Assembly: GCF_008000895.1 (NCBI RefSeq) | Contig: NZ_CP042823.1 | Coordinates: 1,054,001-1,118,000 of the forward strand | Length of the DNA stretch: 64,000 nucleotides | Origin: Methylobacterium sp. WL1 | GTDB taxonomy: Bacteria > Pseudomonadota > Alphaproteobacteria > Rhizobiales > Beijerinckiaceae | Direction of reading: 5' to 3' | In this document: positions 35,571 to 44,501 of the stretch, one piece after another | Numbering within the stretch: position 1 is the stretch's first letter | Layout of the letters: the number at the start of each line of letters is the position of its first letter | Translations under genes and position numbers: made by a program | The notes under the pieces: model-generated | The model's database searches: none | What the model saw: only the letters and a program-made list of their open reading frames with translations | Told to the model about the DNA's origin: nothing

Positions 35571-36608
35571 ATGCCGTCCGCGCTCGACACGATCCTCCTC
35601 CTCGCCGTCCCGCTCGCGGCCGCCCTGTCGGCCGGGTTGATCCTGCGGTTGCGGCCGGTGCTGCAGCGCTACGCCCTGGCGCGGCCGAACGCGCGGTCGA
35701 GCCACACCGTGCCGACGCCCCAGGGGGGCGGGATCGCCGTGGTGACCGCGCTCGTGACGATCTCGGGGCTGCTGATCGCGGCGCCGGAGATCGGCGGCCG
35801 GCCGGACTGGGTCCGGCTCGCGAGCGGCACCCTGGTCCTGGCGCTGCTCGGCGCCGTGGACGACCTGCGGCCATTGCCGGCCGGCCTGCGGCTCGCCGTT
35901 CAGGCGGGCGTGGTCGGCGTGTTGGTCTGGCACCTCGACGGCCGTCTGCTGCCCGGGGCGCCCCTGTGGCTCGAGCGCGGCCTCGCGCTGCTGGCCGGGA
36001 TATGGTTCGTTAATCTGACGAACTTCATGGACGGGCTCGACTGGATGACGGTGGCCGAGATCGTCCCGGTCTCGGGCGCGCTGCTGCTGCTCGGGCTCGC
36101 CGGATACCTGCCGGCGCTGCCGGCGCTGGTGGCGGCCTGCCTGCTCGGGTCGATGCTGGGCTTCGCGCCGTTCAACCGGCCGGTGGCAAGTCTCTTCCTC
36201 GGGGATGTCGGCTCGCTGCCGGTCGGGCTCGTCACCGCCTGGCTGCTGTGCCAGCTCGCCCTGGCGGGGGGGCTCGCCGCGGCGCTGCTGCTGCCGCTCG
36301 CCTACCTCGCCGATGCCAGCCTGACGCTCGCCGCCCGGGTCGCCCGGCGCGAGCGGGTCTGGGAGGCGCATCGCGGTCATCATTACCAGCGCGCCACCGA
36401 TCACGGCCTGACCGTCCCCGGCGTCGTGGCGCGGCTGTTCGGGGTCAACCTCGTGCTGGCCGGGCTCGCCGCCGCGACCTTGCTTTGGCCGTCCTGGCCG
36501 GTCACGCTCGGAGCGCTCGCGGCTGGGCTCGCCCTGGTCGCGGCCCTGCTCCGCCGCTTCGCCCGCGCCCCCGCGCCGGCTCCAGCCGAAGGTGCCGCAC
36601 GCCCGTGA
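35571..36608 (+). CDS. Undecaprenyl-phosphate sugar-1-phosphate transferase (WecA/MraY-like, GT4)
   Basis: 345 residues with ten or so membrane helices. PNPT signatures: TPQGGGIA near 49-56, GAVDD at 94-98 (Mg-binding aspartates), NLTNFMDGLD at 148-157, LFLGDVGSLPVG at 209-219 and HRGHHYQR at 268-275. It transfers a sugar-1-phosphate from a UDP-sugar to undecaprenyl phosphate at the inner membrane, starting O-antigen, capsule or exopolysaccharide units. Its stop overlaps the GTG start of the NDP-sugar epimerase (GTGA), marking a coupled pair. Confidence 0.88.
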   Translation: MPSALDTILLLAVPLAAALSAGLILRLRPVLQRYALARPNARSSHTVPTPQGGGIAVVTALVTISGLLIAAPEIGGRPDWVRLASGTLVLALLGAVDDLRPLPAGLRLAVQAGVVGVLVWHLDGRLLPGAPLWLERGLALLAGIWFVNLTNFMDGLDWMTVAEIVPVSGALLLLGLAGYLPALPALVAACLLGSMLGFAPFNRPVASLFLGDVGSLPVGLVTAWLLCQLALAGGLAAALLLPLAYLADASLTLAARVARRERVWEAHRGHHYQRATDHGLTVPGVVARLFGVNLVLAGLAAATLLWPSWPVTLGALAAGLALVAALLRRFARAPAPAPAEGAARP

Positions 36609-37597
36609 CCGGATTGATCGCGCTCACCGGGGCCACCGGCTTCATCGGCCGCCACCTGCTCGCCGACCTCACCGCCCGCGGCTACCGGGTCCGGGTGCTG
36701 CTGCGCCGGCCGACCGCGCTGCCGGAGGGCGCCGCGAGCGCGGTGGTCGGCGACCTGACCCGCCCGATCAACATGGCGGCGGCGCTCGCAGGCGTCGACG
36801 CGGTGGTGCACTCGGCGGGCCTCGCCCACGCCAACCTCACCACGTCCCTGTCGGGGGCCCCCGAGGACGATTACCGGACGCTCAACACTGAGGCGACGCG
36901 CAAGCTCGCGGAGGCGGCGTCCCGCGCGCGGGTGCGCCGGTTCGTGTTCCTGTCCTCGATCCGCGCGCAGGTCGGCGCCAGCGCGCCCGGCGTGGTCGGG
37001 GAGGGCGATGAGCCCCGGCCCACCGATGCCTACGGCCGCTCCAAGCTGGAGGCCGAGCGGGCGCTGGCCGAGACCGGGCTCGACTGGGTCGCCCTCCGCC
37101 CGGTCCTGGTCTACGGCACCGGCGTGAAGGGCAATATGGCCGCGCTGCTGCGGCTCGCCCGCAGCCCCTACCCCCTGCCGCTCGGCGGGCTGGCGGCGCG
37201 GCGCTCGCTGATCTCCCTGGAGAGCCTGTCGGGCGCCGTGGACGCGGTTTTGCGGGCGCCCGACACACTCCGCGCCGCGCTGATCGCCGCCGACCCGGAC
37301 CCGTTGAGCTTGGCCGAGATGATCGCGGCGCTGCGCACCGGCCTCGGCCGCAAGCCCGGCCTGGTCCCGGTGCCGGCCGGGCTCCTCGGCCTCGCCTGCC
37401 GGCTGACCGGCCGGGAGGCTCTGTTCGCCCGCGTCGCGGAGGGCCTGGAAGCCCGCGCCGACGGCCTCGCGGCGCTGGGATGGCGCCCGCCGCGCCGACC
37501 CGGGACGGGCTGGCCCGGCTGGCGCGGGACGGGGCTGAGCGCCGCCGGCAGCCTGCCCGAGCCCACGCCCTACGTCCTGACGAGGCGCACGATCGAC
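36605..37597 (+). CDS. NAD-dependent epimerase/dehydratase (NDP-sugar), C-terminus not delimited
   Basis: Extended SDR: GATGFIGRHLL at the N-terminus (NAD binding), LSSIR as the serine strand and YGRSK at residues 143-147 as the catalytic tyrosine/lysine. GTG start overlaps the transferase stop. It likely modifies a nucleotide sugar for the polymer begun by the transferase. No in-frame stop is found before the beta-lactamase: the frame stays open to 38404. The conserved end of the family (LGWRPP followed by a short helix) is at about 37490; just after it another frame reads APTRDGLARLARDGA, so an indel near 37490 may have destroyed the original stop. I end the feature arbitrarily where the beta-lactamase signal peptide begins. 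Confidence 0.7.
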
Positions 37598-38404
37598 ATG
37601 CGGATTTCGGCAATTCTCGCCCTGGGCATTGTCGCGCTCGCCGGCCCGACGCATGCGAGTGACGTTGTCTGTACCGCGCTTGCCGATGCCACGGACGGTC
37701 GCATCCTGCTCCAGCGCGGCGATTGCAGCCGGCGGGTCACGCCGGCTTCGACGTTCAAGATCGCCATCAGTCTGATGGGCTTCGATGGCGGCTTCCTCGC
37801 GGACGTGCACGACCCGGCCCTCCCGTTCCGCGAGGGCGACGCCGCCTGGAATCCGGCTTGGCGGAAGACCGTCGATCCCGAGAGCTGGATCCGCGATTCG
37901 GTGGTCTGGTACTCGCAGCGGATCACACGCGCCCTCGGCGCGGATCGGTTCCGAGCCTATGTGACCCGGTTCAGGTACGGCAATGCGGACGTGTCGGGCG
38001 ATGCCGGCCAAGCGGACGGTTTGACGCGAGCGTGGCTGAGTTCATCCCTGGCGATCAGCCCGCTGGAGCAGGTCGCTTTCCTGAGCCGGCTCGTCCGGCA
38101 TGACCTGCCCGTCTCAGACGCGGCTCTGGCGATGACCGAAACCCTTACCCGGATCGAGGCCCCCTCGGATGGCTGGGAGATCCACGGCAAAACCGGCACC
38201 GGGTTCCCGCGCAACCCGGACAGCTCCCTCGACGAAGCGCATGGCTATGGATGGTTCGTCGGCTTGGCACGCCGCGGTCCCCAGACCGTGGCCTTCGCGC
38301 GCCTCATCCAGGACGACCGGCGCGAGGCCGGGCCGGCCGGGATCCGTGCGCGCGTGGCGATGATCGCCGAGCTGCCCCAGCTCTTTACGGAGGTGGGGCG
38401 CTGA
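37598..38404 (+). CDS. Class D (OXA-type) beta-lactamase
   Basis: 268 residues from ATG 37598 with a Sec signal peptide (MRISAILALGIVALAGPTHA). All class D motifs are present: STFK at 51-54 (acyl-serine and carboxylated lysine), SVV at 101-103, YGN at 127-129 and KTG at 198-200, plus W146 near the active site and WFVGLARR after the KTG. It hydrolyses penicillins and related beta-lactams in the periplasm; OXA-like chromosomal enzymes occur in Methylobacterium. It lies in the same open frame as the upstream epimerase, with a GAGG site 12 bases before the ATG, so independent translation is more likely than a true fusion, but the point is open. Confidence 0.85.
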   Translation: MRISAILALGIVALAGPTHASDVVCTALADATDGRILLQRGDCSRRVTPASTFKIAISLMGFDGGFLADVHDPALPFREGDAAWNPAWRKTVDPESWIRDSVVWYSQRITRALGADRFRAYVTRFRYGNADVSGDAGQADGLTRAWLSSSLAISPLEQVAFLSRLVRHDLPVSDAALAMTETLTRIEAPSDGWEIHGKTGTGFPRNPDSSLDEAHGYGWFVGLARRGPQTVAFARLIQDDRREAGPAGIRARVAMIAELPQLFTEVGR

Positions 38405-38455
38405 TCGCGCGGCGGCCTGCCAGGACTTTCCGTCGTGTCGGAGCCGCCGGCCCGA

Positions 38456-40456
38456 TCAGCCGATCGCAGCGCTCGCCGCACCCGCCATAGGCCCGGCCTC
38501 GACCGCCGCCCCGGCCGGGGCAGGATTCCGCCCGGCCGGCCGTTGCGCATGGCGTTCGCGGAAATGCGGCACCGCCGCCTCGAACACGGCTTCCGCGGCT
38601 TCCCGGTCACCCGCCGCGACGGCCGCCCGCAGCTGCGCCACCCAGGCGTCGAGCCGGGCCCGGTCGGCGAAGACCGGGCGGGCCGCCATCACCCCGTCGA
38701 TGCCCGGCAGGGTGACCCGGGGCTCCTCCCGGGCGAACAGGATCTCGTTGAGGCGCTCGCCGGGCCGGGCGCCGGTATAGGCAATCTCGATCTCAGCCCC
38801 CGGCTCGAACCCGGCCAGCCGGATCATGCGCTCGGCGAGTTCGGCGATCCGGACCGGCTGGCCCATCTTGAGCACGTAGACCGCGGCGCGATCCGCCTCC
38901 GGGGCGGCACGGCCCTCGCCGTCCGCGTGCGAGGCGGCCGTCAGCACGAGGTCGCAGGCCTCGCGCACGGTCATGAAGTAGCGGACCATGTCGGGATCGG
39001 TGACCGTGACCGGCCCCCCGCGGGCGATCTGCGCCTTGAACACCGGCACCACCGAGCCGACGGAGCCGAGCACGTTGCCGAAGCGCACGGCGATCAGCCG
39101 CGTGGGGTGGCCTGGGCGGGCCGACTGCTCGGCGTCGAGCGCCTGGGCGACCATCTCGGCGAAGCGCTTGGTGACGCCGAGCTGCGACACCGGCTCGATC
39201 GCCTTGTCGGTGGAGACCATCACGAGGGCCCGGGCGCCGGCCGCCACCGCGGCGTCTGCGACGTTGATCGAGCCGAACACGTTGGTCTTGATGCCCTCCT
39301 GCCAGTCACGCTCCAGGTAGGGCACCTGCTTGAGCGCGGCGGCGTGGACGACGCACTCGGGCCGGAACGCCGCGATGACCTGATGGACCCGCTCCCGGTC
39401 GCGGATGTCGGCGAGGACGCCGGTCACCGTGGCCTGGGCGGACAGGATGGCCGGGTGGCTCAGGATGCCGTGCAGGGCCGGCTCCGAGGATTCGAGCACC
39501 AGCACCGCGGCGGCCCCGAAGGCCACGGCCCGCAGGCAGATCTCGGAGCCGATCGAACCGCCGCCGCCCGTCACCACCACTCGGCGGCCGGCCAGGAACG
39601 TCTCCAGCCGCGGCCGGTCGATCGCCACGGTGGGGCGCAGGAGCAGGTCCTCGATCTCGAGCGGCGCCAGCTCGGGACCCTGCGCGCCCTCACCGAGCCC
39701 GACCACCCGGGCGAGCGGAAGGCCGAGCCGTCGGGCGCGGGCGATGAAGGTCGTCGGGGCGGCCTCCGGCACGAGGGCGCTCGGGGCCGCCACCAGCCGC
39801 CGCACCGGCTCGCCGCCCGCCGCGAGGTCGGCGACCACGCGCTCGAGGTCCGAGAAGCCGCCGAGCACCGGAACGCCGCGCATGAACTGCCCGGTCTCGT
39901 CCGCCCGGGGCGACAGGATCCCCCGGGGCGCCAGCTTCTTCACCGAGCCCGCCTCGATGGCGCGGATCAGCACGTCGATGTCGGCGCCACGCCCGAGCAG
40001 CAGCGTCGGCACGGTGGCGGCCCGGGCGCTCGATTGCCGGGAGCGGCTGTCCTTCAGGTACCGGAACGCCAGGCGCGCGCCCCCGAGCAGAAAGATCTGC
40101 AGCACCCAGTACAAAAGGATCGCGATCTTGCCGAAGAAGTAGAAACCGTACAGGTCGGCCGAGACCAGGACCCAGTCGATCACCAGAAGGGCCAGCGCCA
40201 GGACGCTAGCGGCCCGGACGATCCCGGCGAGGTCCTGCAGCGAGGCGAAGCGCCACTTGGTCCGGTACAGCCGGAACCGGCCGTAGACCAGGCCGGCGAA
40301 CAGGAGGAAGGGCGGCAGCAGGAGCGGCAGGGCGTGCAGGCGCTCGGCCAGCATGCCGCCCTGGAAGCGGAACAGGAAGGTGAGCACCACGGCGGCGGCG
40401 GTCGCCGCGAGGTCGTGGGCCACCATCACCGCGATCTTGTAGAAGCGCTGCTGCAT
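38456..40456 (-). CDS. Polysaccharide biosynthesis NDP-sugar 4,6-dehydratase (CapD/WbpM-like), membrane-bound
   Basis: 666 residues. Residues 1-150 have four to five membrane helices and a CoA-binding-like domain; the catalytic part begins at GRRVVVTGGGGSIGSEICLR (NAD-binding) and includes CVVHAAALKQVPYLERDWQE, VSTDKAIEPVSQLGVTKR and RFGNVLGSVGSVVPVF. These are features of UDP-GlcNAc 4,6-dehydratases of the FlaA1/WbpM type, the first enzyme towards QuiNAc, BacNAc or similar sugars. It is convergent with the beta-lactamase and belongs functionally with the upstream transferase and epimerase. The STDKA plus TKR arrangement replaces the usual YxxxK pair, as in the long-chain members. Confidence 0.88.
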   Translation of the reverse strand: MQQRFYKIAVMVAHDLAATAAAVVLTFLFRFQGGMLAERLHALPLLLPPFLLFAGLVYGRFRLYRTKWRFASLQDLAGIVRAASVLALALLVIDWVLVSADLYGFYFFGKIAILLYWVLQIFLLGGARLAFRYLKDSRSRQSSARAATVPTLLLGRGADIDVLIRAIEAGSVKKLAPRGILSPRADETGQFMRGVPVLGGFSDLERVVADLAAGGEPVRRLVAAPSALVPEAAPTTFIARARRLGLPLARVVGLGEGAQGPELAPLEIEDLLLRPTVAIDRPRLETFLAGRRVVVTGGGGSIGSEICLRAVAFGAAAVLVLESSEPALHGILSHPAILSAQATVTGVLADIRDRERVHQVIAAFRPECVVHAAALKQVPYLERDWQEGIKTNVFGSINVADAAVAAGARALVMVSTDKAIEPVSQLGVTKRFAEMVAQALDAEQSARPGHPTRLIAVRFGNVLGSVGSVVPVFKAQIARGGPVTVTDPDMVRYFMTVREACDLVLTAASHADGEGRAAPEADRAAVYVLKMGQPVRIAELAERMIRLAGFEPGAEIEIAYTGARPGERLNEILFAREEPRVTLPGIDGVMAARPVFADRARLDAWVAQLRAAVAAGDREAAEAVFEAAVPHFRERHAQRPAGRNPAPAGAAVEAGPMAGAASAAIG

Positions 40457-40565
40457 CGGGGGCCGGATGGGGTGCCGCGCGGTATCCGCCGCGGCACCCG
40501 CCCTGTCAACGCGAGCGATCAGCGCGCAGCTGGCCGCCTCGGGGGCATCCAGCCGGCGAAACGGC

Positions 40566-40724
40566 CTACTTGACGATCGCGCCGGAGAAGCCGGTCTTGA
40601 AGTTCTTTTGGTAGGTCCGACCCTTGAGCGGGTAGATCTTGTCGACCAGCAGGATCCTGACGCGCTCGTTGAAATCCTCGGTCGTAACCGTTTGTGCTCG
40701 ACCAGTAATAAGAGTCCGGGCCAT
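40566..40724 (-). CDS. Small hypothetical protein (52 residues)
   Basis: MARTLITGRAQTVTTEDFNE, then RVRILLVDKIYPLKGRTYQK and a short end. GGAGG is seven bases before the ATG, the best ribosome site in the area. Codon use is less GC-biased than its neighbours. No family recognised; the sequence is basic with no cysteine. It ends about 110 bases before the start of the CapD-like gene on the same strand. Confidence 0.6.
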   Translation of the reverse strand: MARTLITGRAQTVTTEDFNERVRILLVDKIYPLKGRTYQKNFKTGFSGAIVK

Positions 40725-40815
40725 TATCGCCTCCGCGTCGTCGCCCAGGGCACGGAATTGCGCGGAGGGTGAACTCTACATGGGGCACGGGCGACAATTT
40801 ACAAAGACTTATCTT

Positions 40816-41667
40816 TCACGACAAAGCCCGGACTGCCGCCCCGGCCGCATCGTCCACCCGGTCGATGTCGGGGGCGTCGATGTGCCGGTAGCGGGCCTGG
40901 ATCAGCCCGAAGGCCCCGAAGGCGGCGTGGCCGGCCGCGACCAGGCCGAGCAGGATCCAGCCATAGGGCTGCGCGCGCAGCAGCGCGAAGGCTTCGGTCA
41001 GTCCCTTCGCGTCCGACGAGCGCTGGTGCCAGGCCGCCGCAACCAGGAAGCCGCCGATGATCAGGAAGGCGATGCCCCGGGCCGCGTAGCCGAAGCGGCC
41101 GACCGGGCCGGCCCAGCGCTCGCGGGCCTCGGCGTCGAGGGCGAGCCGGTCGGTGACGTCGCCCCGCCAGGCCTTGCCGAGGAACCCGAAGCCGCCGCCG
41201 ATCACGCAGAGCCCGCCCAGGGCCACGAGCCAGCGGCCGAACGGCTTGGACAGGAGCCACGCGGTGCCGTCGTGCATGCCGTCGCCGCCGCTCATGCCAA
41301 GGCCGAGGCTGAGCGAGGCCGCGCTGACGGCGAGGCCGATATAGATCGCCGCGCTGACCAGGTGGGCGCCGCGCACCGCCAGCCCCTTGGCGGACGTGCC
41401 CCGCCGGTCGGCATCGGTCACGCCCTCGACGAAGCGCCAGAGCGCGAAGCCGGCAAGCCCCAGGGCGATCAGCCCGACGACCACCGCGCCGAACGGCCCG
41501 GCCAGCACCGCGCGCAGGGCATCCTTGCTGTCGCCGGCCCGGCCGCCCTGGCCGATCGCCGCGAGCAGCGCCAGGGCGCCGACCACGACGTAGACGGTCC
41601 CGCGGGCGCCGTAGCCGAAGCGGGCGATGCGCTCGATCGTGTTGCGGCCACCGGGGACGGGCCTCAT
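40816..41667 (-). CDS. DUF1206 domain-containing membrane protein
   Basis: 283 residues from ATG 41667. Three tandem DUF1206 units, each with two membrane helices and an aromatic-glycine-arginine start: RFGYGARGTVYVVVGALALL, AVRGAHLVSAAIYIGLAVSA and RFGYAARGIAFLIIGGFLVA. The family is widespread in alphaproteobacteria and has no assigned function. The N-terminal extension up to ATG 41751 (proline/arginine-rich) is unlikely to be translated. No obvious operon partner; the next gene on this strand is the 52-residue protein. Confidence 0.85.
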   Translation of the reverse strand: MRPVPGGRNTIERIARFGYGARGTVYVVVGALALLAAIGQGGRAGDSKDALRAVLAGPFGAVVVGLIALGLAGFALWRFVEGVTDADRRGTSAKGLAVRGAHLVSAAIYIGLAVSAASLSLGLGMSGGDGMHDGTAWLLSKPFGRWLVALGGLCVIGGGFGFLGKAWRGDVTDRLALDAEARERWAGPVGRFGYAARGIAFLIIGGFLVAAAWHQRSSDAKGLTEAFALLRAQPYGWILLGLVAAGHAAFGAFGLIQARYRHIDAPDIDRVDDAAGAAVRALS

Positions 41668-41811
41668 GCGCGGCACCGGGCGAGTCGGGGTTCTAGATAC
41701 GGCATGGGCGGGATCCGATGGCGTGGGACCGTTCAACGCCCGGATGCCCACGCGCGATCCGTTGCCGGCTCTACAGCAGGCGCCGGATCACAGGGCCGGT
41801 ACGCGGCCGGA

Positions 41812-42153
41812 TCACATCGGCGTCCGGTCCGCCCGGCCGGCCAGGGCGACGTAGAAGCCGAGCCCGTCCTGGGCCGGCAGGGTATGCAGGCGTTCGATCA
41901 GCCCGCGGCGCTTCGCGTCGAGGAGCAGGCGGCCCGCGGGCTGGAACAGGGTCTCGCCGCCGCCCTCCGGGGGCGGGTCCAGGCGGATCGCCACGGTCTT
42001 GCCCTTGGCGAAGCGGCTGCGCTCCAGCATGTCCTTGAGCGACGCCTCGGCGGTCGCCCGGTTGGTGCCGCGCAGGTCGAGCACCGATTCCGCATCCGTC
42101 ACGCCGAGGGCGCCGCGTAGCTTGGCCGCGTAGAAATCTTCGAAGTGGGGCAA
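41812..42153 (-). CDS. Conserved hypothetical protein, possibly Smr-like
   Basis: 113 residues, MPHFEDFYAAKLRGALGVTD, then SVLDLRGTNRATAEASLKDM, TVAIRLDPPPEGGGETLFQP and LLLDAKRRGLIERL. The DLRG strand, the regularly spaced helix and the glycine loop resemble the DLHG core of Smr/MutS2 nuclease-like domains, but the resemblance is weak and the signature GxG is altered. No signal peptide. It precedes the Uma2 gene on the same strand by 62 bases. Confidence 0.55.
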   Translation of the reverse strand: MPHFEDFYAAKLRGALGVTDAESVLDLRGTNRATAEASLKDMLERSRFAKGKTVAIRLDPPPEGGGETLFQPAGRLLLDAKRRGLIERLHTLPAQDGLGFYVALAGRADRTPM

Positions 42154-42215
42154 GTCGGTGCCTTGACGCTCTGCTGGGCCGGGGAAGCCGGCCGGTTGAG
42201 ATCGGGTGCGGCCGC

Positions 42216-42779
42216 TCAGGATGCGAGACCGCGGTAGATGTCGGGCACGGGCACGGCGCCGTCCAGTTCCGGCAACGCGACGCTGCCGTCGGGACCCAGC
42301 GCCTGCACGCTCCAGTCGTCGCCCCGGCGCCGCCAGACCTCAACCCGGACCTCGTCAGAATAGACGATCAGCAGGACCTGCAGGCTCGGCACCGTCCGGT
42401 AGAAATCGATCTTGCGGCCCCGGTCCAGGCTCATGGTCGAGGGCGACAGCACCTCGGCGACGAGCAGCGGGTCTTCGGCGTACCCGTCCGGCAGCGATGG
42501 CCCGCAGCGCACGACCACGTCGGGGATCGGCACGAAGTCGTCCTGCACCGCACTGAGGATTCCGAGCCCCGGCATGGCGCGACAGCCCCGCGGCTCGGCG
42601 AGCGCATCCAGGCGTCCGGCCAAGTTCATGACGATGCGCTGGTGCCGCTCGCGCGGCGGCGCCATGAGCACGGGGTCGCCGTCGAGCAGCTCCCAGCGCT
42701 CCCCATCCGGGCGGCTCTCCGCCCAATGCCTGAATTCGGCAACATCCATGCGCGCTTCGCGCTTCGCGGCCAAAGCCAT
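42216..42779 (-). CDS. Uma2 family endonuclease (DUF820)
   Basis: 187 residues after GGAGGGCGGCG. PD-(D/E)XK-like layout: EFRHWAESRPDGERWELLDG with PVLMAPP, FVPIPDVVVRCGP (acidic metal-binding strand), LLVAEVLSPSTMSLDRGRK (E-V-L-S core with lysine) and FYRTVPSLQVLLIV. Uma2 proteins are restriction-like nucleases often present in many copies; in most genomes the role is unknown. A damaged paralog lies 60 bases upstream, which marks a local duplication. Confidence 0.85.
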   Translation of the reverse strand: MALAAKREARMDVAEFRHWAESRPDGERWELLDGDPVLMAPPRERHQRIVMNLAGRLDALAEPRGCRAMPGLGILSAVQDDFVPIPDVVVRCGPSLPDGYAEDPLLVAEVLSPSTMSLDRGRKIDFYRTVPSLQVLLIVYSDEVRVEVWRRRGDDWSVQALGPDGSVALPELDGAVPVPDIYRGLAS

Positions 42780-42840
42780 CGCCGCCCTCCGATCCAGGCG
42801 CGATGGTAGCACCCGCGGGCGCGGCCGCAACAGCGGTGGT

Positions 42841-43165
42841 TCAGAACGCCACGCGGGCGTAGACCTCGGACACCGGCAGGCCGCCACCGAGTTCCGGCAG
42901 GAGAATCGACGCGTCCGGCCCGGCGACCCGCATCGTCCAGCCGGCATCCCGGCGCCAGACCTCGATCCGGGCCTCGTCCCGATAGACGACCGGCAGGGTC
43001 TGGAGGCTCGGGACGGTGGCGTAGAAGGCGCGCTTGCGGCCGCGGTCGTTGGTCATGGTGCCGGGCGCTCGGCGGCGCCATCAGCATGGGCCCGCCATCG
43101 CGCAGTTCCCAGCGCTCCTCGTCCGGGCGCGGCTCCACCCAGCGCCGGTATTCGGCAACGCGCAT
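42841..43165 (-). pseudogene. Uma2 paralog with internal deletion
   Basis: Tandem copy of the preceding gene. Its N-terminus (MRVAEYRRWVEPRPDEERWE, LMAPPSARH) joins directly, out of frame, to the C-terminal segment TMTNDRGRKRAFYATVPSLQ. Compared with the intact copy, about 85 residues in between are missing, including the metal-binding PDVVV strand and the EVLSPS core, and the junction shifts the reading frame. The remaining C-terminal frame (MTNDRGRKR to ARVAF, 71 residues) could be translated but would lack the catalytic centre. Confidence 0.8.
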
Positions 43166-43205
43166 GTGCGCGACGCTCTCATGAATCGCAGAAGCCGGCG
43201 CCGGC

Positions 43206-44424
43206 TCAATCCGTCGGGCGCGCGGCCGCGAGGTCCGCGCCGGCCTCGAGGAAGCGCTGCGGATCGACCGGCTCGCCGTCGATCCGCGTCTCGTAGTGCA
43301 GGTGCGCCCCGGTGGAGCGCCCGGTCGAGCCGACCAGGCCAAGCACGTCCCCGGCGGCGACGCGCTGGCCGGGGCGCACGGCGATGCGGGCGAGGTGCCC
43401 GAACCGGGTGACCACGCCATGGCCGTGATCGATCTCGACCATGTTGCCGTAGCCGCCCGCGAATTCCGCGGTGCTGACCCGTCCGGGCGCGGTGGCGCGG
43501 GCGGGCTCGCCGTACTCGGCCTTTAGGTCGAGCCCGGTATGGAGCGCGAGGCCCCGGGTGAACGGATCGAGGCGGGTGCCGAACGGACTCGACACCGTGG
43601 GCTGGCCGCGTATCGGCCGGCCGAGCGGCAGCGTCGCGGCGAACTGGTGCAGGCGCACGCCGTCGTCGAGCGCCCGGCGGGCGAGGGCCAAGCGGGTGTC
43701 GAAGTGGGTGTCGAAGCCGGTCTCGAAGGCGATGCCGTCCAGAGCGCCGGCATCGAGGGGGACGAGCGGGCCGCCGGTGCCCGCCGCGCTGCGGTCGAAA
43801 CGGTCGGGATCGAGGCCGGTGCGGCCGATCAGTCCGCGCAGGCGCCGGACCGTGTCGCCGGCCCGCTCGACCAATTGGGCGAGGCGCGCGCCCTGGGCGG
43901 CCCGCACGCCGTCGAGCCGCGCTTCCAGGCGGATCAGCCCGGTCTCGGCGTCGAGGGCGCTCCGGCGGGGAGGGCGGGGACGGGAACCGGGCCGGCGCGC
44001 CGGCCTCGGCCGGGCGCAGGCGGAACTCGTCATCGCGCTTCGACGGCAGGGCGCCGGTGGTGAGCGGATCGGGGATCTGCGATCCGAGACCTTCCGAACC
44101 GAGACTTTGGGATCCGAGACTTTGGGATCCGAGATTTGCCAGGGCCGCCTGCCGGCGCTCCAGCTCGGCCTGACGCTCCAGCGCCGCCGCGACCCGCTCG
44201 GCCAGGCTGGATTCGGCCCCGGCCCGGTCACGGTGCGTGCGGTCGAGCCGGTCCTGCAGCTCGGCGAGCCGGGCCTCGTAGGCGTCCCGCATCGCCCCCT
44301 GGCGGGCCACGAAGCCGGCCAGCACGTCGTCGTGGAACACGACCAGGTAGGAGGCGCCGAGCGCCCACACGAGGGCGAGGGCGAGCCCGGCGGCGAGGAT
44401 CTTCGGAAGCGGCGGGCGATGCAT
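43206..44424 (-). pseudogene. M23 peptidoglycan peptidase with N-terminal coiled coil, frameshifted
   Basis: N-terminal frame from ATG 44424: MHRPPLPKILAAGLALALVW membrane anchor, a coiled coil (EARLAELQDRLDRTHRDR and ERVAAALERQAELERRQAAL), then a 15-base tandem repeat giving LGSQS units. C-terminal frame: SALDAETGLIRLEARLDGVR, SSPFGTRLDPFTRGLALHTG and GYGNMVEIDHGHGVVTRFGH to HLHYETRIDG, the LytM/M23 zinc domain (HxGxD as HTGLD, and HLHYE). The frames change near 43970 in a run of G. The intact protein would be an inner-membrane-anchored LytM regulator or endopeptidase of cell-wall synthesis. Fixing one indel restores about 406 residues. Confidence 0.8.
44081..44140. repeat. 15-base in-frame tandem repeat, about 4 copies
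   Basis: Units GATCCGAGACCTTCC, GAACCGAGACTTTGG, GATCCGAGACTTTGG and GATCCGAGATTTGCC in the M23 gene. On the coding strand they encode LGSQS-like pentapeptides in the linker after the coiled coil. Being a multiple of three they can vary in number without changing frame. Confidence 0.85.
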
Positions 44425-44501
44425 CGGGACGGCCCCGTGGGAGCCGCCATTCAGACCCGCTTAGGGTTAAGGATCCGTCGCGCCGCGCGCGCTCCGTCCG
44501 G

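Noticed and set aside
36248..36604. N-terminal extension of the epimerase frame
   Set aside because: It overlaps the transferase gene in another frame, has no coding character, and a coupled GTG start exists at 36605.
44081..44140. CRISPR-like array
   Set aside because: Units are 15 bases with no spacers and lie in frame inside a coding sequence; they are a tandem repeat.
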